Of a stretch of 15,042 bases of DNA, positions 1 through 6,981 are shown in pieces. Below the pieces are notes generated by a model that was not told the origin of the DNA, ran no database searches, and saw only the letters and a list, made by a program, of their open reading frames with translations. The translations under genes were made by a program, and so were the position numbers. Origin of the DNA: SIG588 sp045599305 (GTDB lineage: Bacteria > Bacillota > Clostridia > Oscillospirales > Acutalibacteraceae); assembly GCA_045599305.1 (NCBI GenBank), contig JAZRVU010000086.1:1-15042 (forward strand), given 5' to 3'. Position 1 is the stretch's first letter; every line of letters starts with the position of its first letter.

Positions 1-2
1 GC

Positions 3-110
3 GAAGACGCCCTCATTTCTCTCGTTCTCCCTTTTTCATTTCTTCGTTAGCGCAGTTGCTCCGCAACTGCTTGCGACTTCATTCCTTCATTAGCCCGTCA
101 GGGCGTCTTC
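3..110. repeat. Intergenic inverted-repeat cluster
   Basis: No gene is visible in bases 1-254. The segment 3-13 (GAAGACGCCCT) is exactly complementary to 100-110, giving an 11-bp inverted repeat. Two smaller hairpins lie inside it: 52-59 pairs with 63-70 (GCAGTTGC, loop TCC), and 93-96 pairs with 101-104 (GCCC, loop GTCA). Between them are several copies of a CATT/TTCATT-like phrase. This looks like a non-coding palindromic element of the kind scattered between genes in clostridial genomes. Whether it is dispersed in this genome cannot be seen from one copy. Confidence 0.5.
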
Positions 111-160
111 ATTTTCGGCGCGTTACGAAAACGCTTCAAAACACTTCCTTATCAGCACGC

Positions 161-182
161 GCCGAAGCCCTTCGGCTTTTTT
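161..182 (+). terminator. Rho-independent terminator, plus strand
   Basis: A GCCGAA/TTCGGC stem (161-166 with 171-176, loop GCCC) is followed directly by six T (177-182). The T-tract is only on the plus strand, so the site would end a transcript entering from the left of the window. That gene is not visible here. Confidence 0.55.
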
Positions 183-190
183 CATAATGT

Positions 191-234
191 GCAAAGAAAA
201 AAGGATGAGGAAAGCGTGCTTTCCTCATCCTTTT
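191..234 (-). terminator. Terminator of the aldo/keto reductase gene
   Basis: A perfect 16-bp stem pairs 199-214 with 219-234 (AAAAGGATGAGGAAAG, loop CGTG). Read on the minus strand, it is followed by TTTTCTTTGC. It begins about 20 bases past the reductase stop codon and is the natural end of that transcript. The plus-strand side of the stem also ends in TTTT, so it may work in both directions, backing up the terminator at 161-182. Confidence 0.8.
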
Positions 235-254
235 ATGCGTTTTATGCGTTTTCG

Positions 255-1250
255 TTATCCGCGGCCGACAGCCTTGTCGATGGCGGCCAGTTCTTCGGGG
301 GTGAACTCCAGATTGTTCAAAGCGCCCAGGCTGTTTTCCAGTTGTTCCACGCTCGAAGCACCGATCAGCGCCGAGGTCACCCGACCGCCGCGCAGTACCC
401 ACGCCAGCGCCATCTGCGCCAGCGACTGCCCGCGCGCCGCGGCAATGTCGTTGAGCTTGCGGGTGCGCTCCACCATCTCCGGCGTGGTGGCACGGTCGCG
501 CAGACGGGCGTCACGCGCGGCACGGGAGCCCTCCGGCACGCCGTGCAGGTATTTGTCGGTCAGCATGCCCTGCGCCAGCGGGGAGAAGCAGATGGTGCCC
601 ATGCCGTATTCGTCCAGCAGATCCTGCAGGCCGGTCTCTTCGATCCAGCGGTCGTAAATGTTGTAGCAGGGCTGATGGATCAGGCAGCGTACGCCCATCT
701 GCCGCAGCAGCTCGATCGCCTCGCGTGCCTCTTTGGGACGGTAGTTGGAGATGCCGACATACAGCGCCTTGCCCTGCTGTACCGCCGTGGCCAGCGCGCC
801 CATCGTCTCCTCCAGCGGGGTGTTGGGGTCATAGCGGTGGGAGTAGAAGATATCCACATAATCGAGCCCGTTGCGCTTGAGCGCCTGATCCAGCGAGGCC
901 AGCACGTGCTTGCGGCTGCCGCCGTCACCGTAGGGCCCCGGCCACATACCGTAGCCGGCCTTGGTGGAGATGATCAGTTCGTCGCGATAGGGCTTTAAGT
1001 CGCGTGCCATCACCTTGCCCAGCGTCTCTTCCGCCGAGCCGCCCACCGGGCCGTAGTTATCCGCCGCATCGAAGTGGGTCACGCCCAGATCGAACGCGCG
1101 CAGCAGGATCTTGCGGCAGTTTTCAAATACGTTCACACTGCCGAAATTCTGCCAAAGTCCCAGGGAGATGGCGGGGAGCATCAGGCCGCTGGTGCCTACG
1201 CGGTTATATTTCATGTTCTGATACCGGTCGCCTCTTGCATCATATGCCAT
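255..1250 (-). CDS. yghZ: Aldo/keto reductase, YghZ (AKR14A1) type
   Basis: This is a 331-residue NADPH-dependent aldo/keto reductase with a (beta/alpha)8 barrel, expected in the cytoplasm. The E. coli YghZ group reduces L-glyceraldehyde 3-phosphate and methylglyoxal, so a detoxifying role is the family expectation. The catalytic tetrad is present: D61 and Y66 (HFDAADNYG), K97 (ISTKAGYG) and H138 (FYSHRYD). Group-specific phrases include SLGLWQNFG (29-37), MWPGPYG, IFYSHR, ALYVGIS, LIHQP and the C-terminal cofactor-site stretch SALIGAS. The N-terminal MAYDARGDRYQNMKYNRVG matches the YghZ N-terminus, which supports the first ATG over Met13; AAAGGATG lies upstream. The gene is a single transcription unit with its own promoter and terminator. 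The family is certain, the physiological substrate is not. Confidence 0.93.
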   Translation of the reverse strand: MAYDARGDRYQNMKYNRVGTSGLMLPAISLGLWQNFGSVNVFENCRKILLRAFDLGVTHFDAADNYGPVGGSAEETLGKVMARDLKPYRDELIISTKAGYGMWPGPYGDGGSRKHVLASLDQALKRNGLDYVDIFYSHRYDPNTPLEETMGALATAVQQGKALYVGISNYRPKEAREAIELLRQMGVRCLIHQPCYNIYDRWIEETGLQDLLDEYGMGTICFSPLAQGMLTDKYLHGVPEGSRAARDARLRDRATTPEMVERTRKLNDIAAARGQSLAQMALAWVLRGGRVTSALIGASSVEQLENSLGALNNLEFTPEELAAIDKAVGRG

Positions 1251-1282
1251 GGTCGATCATCCTTTCCGTTCACGTTTTTCTT

Positions 1283-1311
1283 ATTATACGTCATGCCGTG
1301 CGGTTTTGCAA
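1283..1311 (-). promoter_or_regulatory. Sigma-A promoter of the aldo/keto reductase
   Basis: Read on the minus strand, -35 TTGCAA (1306-1311) and a perfect -10 TATAAT (1283-1288) are separated by exactly 17 bases. Transcription would start near 1276, leaving a leader of about 25 nt before the ATG at 1250. Confidence 0.8.
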
Positions 1312-1323
1312 GGGAAAAAGCGG

Positions 1324-1359
1324 AAAAATACAAAAGCCATCCCGCAAACGGGATGGCTT
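1324..1359 (-). terminator. Terminator of rpmB
   Basis: An 11-bp perfect stem AAGCCATCCCG / CGGGATGGCTT (1334-1344 with 1349-1359, loop CAAA) is followed on the minus strand by TTTGTATTTTTCC. It lies 21 bases past the rpmB stop and just upstream of the reductase promoter, so the two genes are transcribed separately. Confidence 0.88.
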
Positions 1360-1380
1360 GAATTTGTATTGCGGAGCAAC

Positions 1381-1569
1381 TTACACCGCACGGGTGACCT
1401 TACCGGAACGCAGGCAGCGGGTGCAAGCGTACACTCTCTTCGGAGAGCCGGCGACGATGGCCTTCACACGCTTCACATTCGGCTTCCACGCACGGTTGGA
1501 ACGACGGTGCGAGTGAGAAACGTTGTTACCGAACACGATCGCTTTTCCGCAGAAATCACATTTTGCCAT
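1381..1569 (-). CDS. rpmB: 50S ribosomal protein L28
   Basis: This 62-residue basic protein is bL28, a component of the large ribosomal subunit. It opens MAKCDFCGKAIVFGNNVSHS and has the SHRRSNRAWKPN stretch typical of L28. Two CxxC pairs (C4/C7 and C49/C52) make it a zinc-ribbon (C+) form of L28, where many bacteria carry a cysteine-free paralogue. The ATG at 1569 is preferred to an in-frame ATG nine codons upstream because AAAGGAGGTG (1578-1587) sits at the right distance and L28 proteins start MAK/MAR. The gene is monocistronic with its own promoter, although read-through from the ATPase operon is possible because no strong terminator separates them. Confidence 0.97.
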   Translation of the reverse strand: MAKCDFCGKAIVFGNNVSHSHRRSNRAWKPNVKRVKAIVAGSPKRVYACTRCLRSGKVTRAV

Positions 1570-1616
1570 TGCTTCTGCACCTCCTTTGAACCACACAAAT
1601 AGAAAGCAACATTGTT

Positions 1617-1645
1617 ATAATAGCAGATTGTTTCAAAAATTGCAA
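1617..1645 (-). promoter_or_regulatory. Sigma-A promoter of rpmB
   Basis: On the minus strand, -35 TTGCAA (1640-1645) and -10 TATTAT (1617-1622) are 17 bases apart, with a TG just upstream of the -10 (TGCTATTAT, extended -10). The predicted start is near 1610, about 40 nt before the ATG at 1569. Confidence 0.8.
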
Positions 1646-1657
1646 GTGTTTTTTTGC

Positions 1658-1682
1658 TTTTTTTCGCCGTTTTCGAAAAAAA
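1658..1682 (-). other. A/T-rich hairpin between ntpD and rpmB
   Basis: Seven T plus CG (1658-1666) pair with CG plus seven A (1674-1682) around a 7-nt loop, starting 12 bases past the stop of the ATPase D gene. On the minus strand the stem is not followed by a U-run, so it is at best a weak terminator. It may simply be low-complexity spacer upstream of the rpmB promoter. Confidence 0.3.
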
Positions 1683-1693
1683 TTACCGATGGG

Positions 1694-2308
1694 TCATTCG
1701 TGCGCCTTCTGCGCCTTGATGACCTTCAGCCGCGAGAAATCCTCCCGCTCCTTTTCCTCCAGCGCCTCGGTGATGGAGCGCACGATGCCGGTGTAGCGGG
1801 GGATCACGATATTTTTCAGCGCGTTGGCGCGTTTTTGCGTTTTGCTCACCGCGCCCGCCAGACGGTAGACGCTGGTCTCCACTTCGCACAGTTCCACCGT
1901 CAGCCGTTTCACTTTGTCGAACCGGATATACGCCTCGTCCACCAGTGCGCTCGTGTCCATGAAGCCGTAGGTCAGTTTCACGGGGCGCTCCTCCAGTGTC
2001 AGGGTGGGCAGCTCCACGCCCATCACGCTGCGAAAGGAGAGAGAGAGCCCCTTTTCCACCGGCACCGAGGCGGCGATGGTGTCGCAGAAGCCGTGCGCCA
2101 CATTGGCCCGTTCCAGCGCCTTGTAGGCGTCGGCGTAGCAGGCGTCGATGCTCTCCTGAATGGCGCCGGCACGGTCGATCAGTGCCATCATTTCCCGCAC
2201 CAGGATATTGCGCTTGCGATCCAGCAGATCAAAGCCGACCCGCGCGAGATCCAGCGTCTTTTTGGCGTTGATGAGATTGCCCTTGGTGGGAAAGACCTGT
2301 TCCGCCAT
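1694..2308 (-). CDS. ntpD: V-type ATP synthase subunit D (central rotor axle)
   Basis: This 204-residue protein is the long antiparallel coiled-coil that forms the central shaft of the V1 domain. It couples ATP turnover in A3B3 to rotation of the membrane ring. The N-terminal PTKGNLINAKKTLDLARVGF stretch and the following LLDRKRNIL are the family signature. A second helix rich in heptads follows near the C-terminus (VYRLAGAVSKTQKRANALKN), then a charged tail (ALEEKEREDFSRLKVIKAQK). The length fits the family (about 200-215). AAGGAGGTGACGGC precedes the ATG. This is the last gene of the nine-gene operon, 33 bp after subunit B. Confidence 0.96.
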   Translation of the reverse strand: MAEQVFPTKGNLINAKKTLDLARVGFDLLDRKRNILVREMMALIDRAGAIQESIDACYADAYKALERANVAHGFCDTIAASVPVEKGLSLSFRSVMGVELPTLTLEERPVKLTYGFMDTSALVDEAYIRFDKVKRLTVELCEVETSVYRLAGAVSKTQKRANALKNIVIPRYTGIVRSITEALEEKEREDFSRLKVIKAQKAHE

Positions 2309-2341
2309 GCCGTCACCTCCTTTTCAGTATGTGTCGATGTT

Positions 2342-3742
2342 TCAGAAATGCGCTTCTTCCGGCCGGTAATGCGCCTCGAGCAGCGCATCGTCCACACGGT
2401 CGAGTTCTTCACGGGGCAGGGTGGAGAGCAGCCGCCACGCCAGATCCAGCGTCTGTTCCATCGAGCGGTTTTCGTCCTCGCGCTGATTGATGAACTTCTC
2501 ATCGAACAGGCGGCCGAATTGCAGCAGCCGTTTATCGGTCGCCGAGAGTTCCTCTTCGCCGATGACGGAGGCCAGCGAGCGGGCGTCCTGTACACGGGCA
2601 TAACTGGCAAACAACTGGTTGGAGACGGCGGCGTGATCCGCACGGGTGTACCCCTCGCCGATGCCGTCTTTCATTAGACGGGAAAGGGACATCAACGCCG
2701 AGACCGGGGGATAGATGCCGCTGTTTTCCAGCGAGCGATCCAGCACGATCTGCCCCTCGGTGATGTAGCCGGACAGGTCGGGCACGGGGTGGGTGATGTC
2801 ATCGTTGGGCATAGTGAGGATGGGCAGTTGTGTGACCGAGCCGGTGCTGCCCTTGATCATGCCGGCGCGCTCATACAGCGACGCCAGATCGGAATAGAGG
2901 TAGCCGGGGTAGCCCTTGCGGCCGGGGATCTCGCCTTTGGACGAGGAGAATTCGCGGCAGGCCTCGGCATAGGAGGTCATGTCGGTCATGATGACCAGTA
3001 TGTGCATCCCCAGATCGAACGCGAGATATTCCGCCGCCGTCAGTGCGCAGCGCGGGGTGAGGATACGCTCCACGATGGGGTCGTTTGAAAGGTTCAGGAA
3101 CATGGTCACGCGGTTCATCACGCCGCTTTCCTCAAAACTGCGGCGGAAATAGTCGGCCACATCGTTTTTGACGCCCATGGCGGCAAACACGATGCCGAAT
3201 TCGCTGCCGCCGTTGGCCTCGCTCTGGTCGGCGATGCGCGCCTGCCGCACGATCTGCGCGGCCAGTTCGTTGTGCTTCATGCCCGAGCCGGAGAAGATGG
3301 GCAGTTTCTGGCCGCGGATAAGCGTCATCAGGCAGTCGATGGAGGAGATGCCGGTGGCGATATAGTTGCGGGGATAGATGCGGGAGACGGGGTTGATGGC
3401 CGACCCGTTCACGTCCCGCCGCACGGTGGGGTAGATGTCTCCCAGCCCGTCGATGGGGCGGCCCACACCGTCAAACACACGGCCGCACAGCTCGGGCGAC
3501 AGCGGCATTTCCACGGGGTGTCCCTGCAGACGGGTGCGGGTGTTGTCCAGCGAGATGCCGTTGGTGCCCTCGAAGACCTGCACCACGATGCGCTCGCCCT
3601 CCATGGAGACGATGCGTCCGGCACGCGCCGTGCCGTCATCCAGCCGCAGGGTGACCGTCTCCTCAAAAGAGGCGCCCTTCACGCCGTCGATCACCACGAG
3701 CGAGCCGTTGATCTCTTTGACCCCGATATAGTCAATCGTCAT
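2342..3742 (-). CDS. ntpB: V-type ATP synthase subunit B (non-catalytic nucleotide-binding subunit)
   Basis: This 466-residue regulatory subunit alternates with subunit A in the A3B3 hexamer. It has the beta-barrel N-terminus (YIGVKEINGSLVVIDGV), then the stretch GRVFDGVGRPIDG (87-99). Where subunit A has a P-loop, it has the degenerate SGSGMKHNEL (151-160). GIVFAAMGVK, LVIMTDMTSYAEACREFS and the GRKGYPGYLYSDLASLYERAG block are all diagnostic. The absence of a Walker A lysine motif is normal for B. GGAGGATTTTCC precedes the ATG. The gene lies 34 bp after ntpA and 33 bp before ntpD. Confidence 0.97.
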   Translation of the reverse strand: MTIDYIGVKEINGSLVVIDGVKGASFEETVTLRLDDGTARAGRIVSMEGERIVVQVFEGTNGISLDNTRTRLQGHPVEMPLSPELCGRVFDGVGRPIDGLGDIYPTVRRDVNGSAINPVSRIYPRNYIATGISSIDCLMTLIRGQKLPIFSGSGMKHNELAAQIVRQARIADQSEANGGSEFGIVFAAMGVKNDVADYFRRSFEESGVMNRVTMFLNLSNDPIVERILTPRCALTAAEYLAFDLGMHILVIMTDMTSYAEACREFSSSKGEIPGRKGYPGYLYSDLASLYERAGMIKGSTGSVTQLPILTMPNDDITHPVPDLSGYITEGQIVLDRSLENSGIYPPVSALMSLSRLMKDGIGEGYTRADHAAVSNQLFASYARVQDARSLASVIGEEELSATDKRLLQFGRLFDEKFINQREDENRSMEQTLDLAWRLLSTLPREELDRVDDALLEAHYRPEEAHF

Positions 3743-3776
3743 GGAAAATCCTCCAACCTTTGTGCAAAAGCGGCCG

Positions 3777-5537
3777 TTACAGGGCGGGCTGCTCCAGCGT
3801 TTTCAGTGTTTCGTCGATTTCGGTGAAATACCCGTCCAGCAGATCGGGCCGGTCGTTGGGCACATCGAATTTGATGCGCACCACCTTGTCGAACAGCCCC
3901 AGCGCGGTGATGCGGGAAAGCGGCACCGAGGAGGCGACCAGCTTGCCCGCCGCCTTGTAGAGATGCAGGATGATCTGCATCATCTTCAACTGCTTTTGAA
4001 GCGGGACATAGGTGTCGTCCTTGTGGTAGGCATTCTGCTGCAAAAAGCCCACCCGGATCAGCCGCGCCACCTCGATCACCAGTTTCTGGTCATCCGGCAG
4101 CACGTCCGAGCCGATCAGCTTGACGATCTCCATCAGGCGGTTTTCCTCCTGCAGCAGGGCGGCGATCTGCGTGCGGCAGGCGATGAAATCCTCGCCCACG
4201 TTGGCCTTGTACCACCCGGCCAGATCGCCGAGATATTCGCTGTAGCTGTTCATCCAGTTGATGGCGGGGTAATGGCGGGAATAGGCCAGCGACTTGTCCA
4301 GTGCCCAGAAGCAGCGGGTAAAGCGCTTGGTGTTCTGGGTGACCGGCTCGGAAAAATCGCTGCCCTGCGGCGACACGGCGCCGATGATGGTGACACTGCC
4401 GCTCGCGCCGCTCAACGTTCTGGCCATGCAGGCGCGCTCATAAAAATCCGAAAGACGGGAGGGGAGATAGGCCGGGAAGCCTTCCTCGGCGGGCATCTCC
4501 TCCAGTCGGCCGGAGATCTCGCGCAGCGCTTCCGCCCAGCGGGAGGTGGAATCGGCCATGATGGCCACATGGTAGCCCATGTCGCGGTAATACTCCGCCA
4601 GCGTCACGCCGGTGTAAACGGAGGCTTCGCGCGCGGCCACGGGCATATTCGAGGTGTTGGCGATCAGCACGGTGCGGTCGGTCATGGGGCGGCCGGATTT
4701 CGGGTCGATCAGAGCGGAGAATTCCTCTAGCACCTGCGACATTTCATTGCCGCGTTCGCCGCAGCCCACATAGACGATGATGTCGGCATCACACCATTTG
4801 GCCAACTGGTGCTGGGTCATGGTCTTGCCGGTACCGAATCCGCCGGGGATAGCGGCCGTGCCGCCCTTGACCACGGGGAAGAGCGTGTCCAGCACCCGCT
4901 GTCCGGTGACGAGCGGCGTGTCGGCATACAGGCGTTCGGCCACGGGACGCGGGGTGCGGATCGGCCAGCGCTGGCACAGCGAGAGCGGATGCTCCTGCCC
5001 TTTGTCATCCGTCAGCACCGCCACCGTGTCGTGGATGCGGTACTGTCCGCCCTTTTCCACGCGGGTGACCGTGCCGGAAAGCGCGGGCGGCACCATGCAG
5101 CGGTGAGTGATGACGGCGGTCTCGGGACAGGTGGCATACACCATGCCGCCGGACAGGCGGTCGCCCTCCTTCACCGTCAGGGTCACGTCCCACAGGCGCT
5201 CTTCGTCCAGCGCCGACACGGCGGCGCCGCGGTCGATGAAATCGCCCGAGCGCTCCTGAATAGCCTTCAGCGGGCGTTCGATGCCGTCGAAAATATTGTC
5301 CAGAATACCCGGCCCCAGCAGCGCGCAGAGCGGGCCGCCGCCGGAGACGATCTCCTCGCCCACGGTGAGCCCGGTGGTGTTCTCATAAACCTGTACGGTG
5401 GTGCGCTCGGTGTTCATGCCGATCACCTCGCCGACCAGTTTTTCCCGGCCGACGAGCACCATCTCCATCATGGAAAGGCCGGTGTTGCCGCGCAGGGTGA
5501 CGACCGGCCCGTTGATGCCGTAGATGCGGTTGTCCAT
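3777..5537 (-). CDS. ntpA: V-type ATP synthase subunit A (catalytic)
   Basis: This is the catalytic subunit of V1, about 586 residues, which hydrolyses or synthesises ATP. Numbered from the chosen start, the P-loop GGFGTGKT is at about 232-239. The catalytic-glutamate motif VGCGERGNEM follows (E near 261), and the Walker B aspartate lies in VAIMADSTSRWAEALRE. The 'non-homologous' insertion typical of A/V-type A subunits sits before the P-loop (about 110-195). The C-terminal helical domain is complete. Two ATGs compete: 5549 (MGIRMDN) and 5537 (MDNRIYGINGPVV). I prefer 5537 because GGA abuts the first ATG, whereas AAGGA stands about 12 nt before the second, and family members begin close to IYGI(N/S)GPVV. 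No damage is visible. Confidence 0.96.
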   Translation of the reverse strand: MDNRIYGINGPVVTLRGNTGLSMMEMVLVGREKLVGEVIGMNTERTTVQVYENTTGLTVGEEIVSGGGPLCALLGPGILDNIFDGIERPLKAIQERSGDFIDRGAAVSALDEERLWDVTLTVKEGDRLSGGMVYATCPETAVITHRCMVPPALSGTVTRVEKGGQYRIHDTVAVLTDDKGQEHPLSLCQRWPIRTPRPVAERLYADTPLVTGQRVLDTLFPVVKGGTAAIPGGFGTGKTMTQHQLAKWCDADIIVYVGCGERGNEMSQVLEEFSALIDPKSGRPMTDRTVLIANTSNMPVAAREASVYTGVTLAEYYRDMGYHVAIMADSTSRWAEALREISGRLEEMPAEEGFPAYLPSRLSDFYERACMARTLSGASGSVTIIGAVSPQGSDFSEPVTQNTKRFTRCFWALDKSLAYSRHYPAINWMNSYSEYLGDLAGWYKANVGEDFIACRTQIAALLQEENRLMEIVKLIGSDVLPDDQKLVIEVARLIRVGFLQQNAYHKDDTYVPLQKQLKMMQIILHLYKAAGKLVASSVPLSRITALGLFDKVVRIKFDVPNDRPDLLDGYFTEIDETLKTLEQPAL

Positions 5538-5572
5538 ACGTATGCCCATTCCTTACTTGAAAAATTGGTGGA

Positions 5573-6169
5573 TCAGCCCACCGTAAGACCGGAGTGATCG
5601 GTGAACCAGCCGTGCTGCTGTTCCAACCGCGCCTCCAGTGTGTTGTCAATCATCAGGCCGGCGGCGGTATTCACCCCGCGCAGGCCGCCGATGGCGATAT
5701 CCTCCGCGGTCTCGATCCGGCTGCCGGCGGGGCAGAGTGCCCCGAGTGCCGCCGCGTGCGCGCTGTCCTGCGCCGCCAGTTGATAGACGGTGCCCTCGGC
5801 GGGCAGCACCTCCGCCATCTCCCTGAAAGAGGCGGCCAGCCACGCCGCGTAGTCCGGTGTCGCGGTAAAGGCGATCAGTTTTTCACGGGCGCGGGCAAAA
5901 ATATCGGCCGCCATTTTCTGCCGCTTTTCCAGCAATGCCCGGCGTGCGTCCGCTTCGCGGCGGGAGCGCTCCCGGTTGATGGTGCGGCGCATCTCGTCCT
6001 GCTCCTTCTGGATCAGCACATACGATTCCTCCAGCACATCCCGTTCCGCCTGACGGAGCCGTTCCGCTTTGAACGCCTCCACCTCGCGGTGGATCGACTC
6101 GCTCTGCTGATTGGCGTAGTCGGTGATGGCCTGCATGAATTTGGCCAGTTTTTGATCGTTGGTGTTCAC
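5573..6169 (-). CDS. ntpE: V-type ATP synthase subunit E (peripheral stalk)
   Basis: This is a stator subunit of about 198 residues that pairs with the small coiled-coil stalk protein and clamps the A3B3 head. The N-terminal half is a long charged helix (IHREVEAFKAERLRQAERDV, then RRTINRERSRREADARRALL). The C-terminal half is the globular domain that contacts the head, with IAIGGLRGVNTAAGLMIDNT close to its end. The GTG at 6169 is preferred as start (VNTNDQKLAKFMQAITDYA). An upstream in-frame ATG at 6232 would overlap subunit F and add a non-family N-terminus. GGAAAGGGCGG precedes the GTG. The alternative is the internal Met ahead of QAITDYANQQ. The gene lies 31 bp after subunit F. Confidence 0.9.
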   Translation of the reverse strand: MNTNDQKLAKFMQAITDYANQQSESIHREVEAFKAERLRQAERDVLEESYVLIQKEQDEMRRTINRERSRREADARRALLEKRQKMAADIFARAREKLIAFTATPDYAAWLAASFREMAEVLPAEGTVYQLAAQDSAHAAALGALCPAGSRIETAEDIAIGGLRGVNTAAGLMIDNTLEARLEQQHGWFTDHSGLTVG

Positions 6170-6200
6170 GAAAAATATCCGCCCTTTCCGATAAAAGCCG

Positions 6201-6509
6201 TCAGACCTTGATGCCGATGGCTTCCCGCACATAGCGCAGAATGGTGTCTTTGGTGCTGCCGTTGCCGTGGCGGTCGGGGACTGTCACGATCAGCGGTGCG
6301 GCGTGGTGCAGTTTCCAGTCGTCCACAAAGTCCCGGCAGGCCTCTGCCAGCGGTGCCGTCATCAGCACCACGGCAATCTCCTTGTCCTCGACCACCCGCA
6401 GCAGTTCCTGCCGCACCTCGTCCGGCTCGTGCAGCACGACCCCCTCGATGCCCGCCATGCGCAGGCCGACCTGGGTGTCCGCGTTGTCGCTTATCAGGTA
6501 AAATTTCAT
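6201..6509 (-). CDS. ntpG: V-type ATP synthase subunit F (rotor)
   Basis: This 102-residue small alpha/beta protein caps the central axle with subunit D (NtpG in Enterococcus naming). The opening FYLISDNADTQVGLRMAGIE is the subunit F signature: a strand, then a helix that reads the state of the motor. It is followed by the EIAVVLMTAPLAEACRDFV strand-helix unit and a strand PLIVTVPD. The C-terminal tail RYVREAIGIKV is expected to contact the axle. The gene starts one base after the stop of subunit K, so the two are probably translationally coupled. Confidence 0.93.
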   Translation of the reverse strand: MKFYLISDNADTQVGLRMAGIEGVVLHEPDEVRQELLRVVEDKEIAVVLMTAPLAEACRDFVDDWKLHHAAPLIVTVPDRHGNGSTKDTILRYVREAIGIKV

Positions 6510-6510
6510 G

Positions 6511-6960
6511 TTACATCACAAGGCACAGAATGGCGATCAGCAGGCCGTAAAGACCGAAGCCTTCGCCCAGTGCCACGAAGATGATGGATTTACCGAACGC
6601 CTGCGGATCCTCCGCGGTGGCGCCGATGGCCGCGGGGGCGCCGCTGGCCACAGCCAGACCGCCGCCGATGCCGGCCAGACCCACGGCCAGCGCCGCGCCG
6701 ATGTATTTCATGCCGTTATCGGCCGCAGGGGCAGTCTCTTGTGCCTCGGCTTCGACCGGAGCGGCGGCCGTATCGGCCGGAGCCTCCGCCGCGACGGAGA
6801 TGACCGGCAGCGACAGGCAGAGCGCCGCGATCACCAACAGCGAGAGCAGTTGGAAGGAGAGCGCCCGGCGGGGCGATTGGCCGCGGCGCACCATGCGGAT
6901 GGCCGCGATCACGGAAACGGTGAGCAGTACCACGGGAAGAATGAAATACAAAGCAGTCAT
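6511..6960 (-). CDS. ntpK: V-type ATP synthase subunit K (membrane rotor ring, proteolipid)
   Basis: This 149-residue integral membrane protein forms the ion-carrying ring. The C-terminal part (about 84-149) is one two-helix hairpin: a glycine-rich helix (GAALAVGLAGIGGGLAVASG), a loop ATAEDPQAFG, and a second helix VALGEGFGLYGLLIA with the ion-binding glutamate at E133. Ahead of it are two more hydrophobic stretches (about 3-22 and 34-57) separated by a basic segment (RRGQSPRR), then an Ala/Pro/Glu-rich linker (58-82). The second stretch ends in SVAAEA, which resembles a signal-peptide cleavage site. This long N-terminal extension is known from clostridial K subunits but is absent from the double-hairpin Enterococcus form. 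GGAGGTAAATTGTC precedes the ATG. Whether it carries H+ or Na+ cannot be settled by eye. Confidence 0.93.
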   Translation of the reverse strand: MTALYFILPVVLLTVSVIAAIRMVRRGQSPRRALSFQLLSLLVIAALCLSLPVISVAAEAPADTAAAPVEAEAQETAPAADNGMKYIGAALAVGLAGIGGGLAVASGAPAAIGATAEDPQAFGKSIIFVALGEGFGLYGLLIAILCLVM

Positions 6961-6981
6961 GACAATTTACCTCCGAAAAAA

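Noticed and set aside
231..252. Short direct repeat TTTATGCG near the end of the reductase gene, considered as CRISPR or phase-variation repeat
   Set aside because: There are only two adjacent copies, with no spacers, and they lie at a stop codon and terminator edge.
1381..1596. Longer rpmB starting at the upstream ATG (MWFKGGAEA...)
   Set aside because: The extra codons cover the ribosome binding site AAAGGAGGTG, and L28 proteins start at MAKC/MAR.
1523..2677. Plus-strand open frames over rpmB, ntpD and ntpB
   Set aside because: They are antisense to three clearly recognised genes, with no ribosome binding site and no family features.
3777..5537. Possible frameshift or motif loss in subunit A
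   Set aside because: The P-loop, GER motif and Walker B are all intact and the length is normal.
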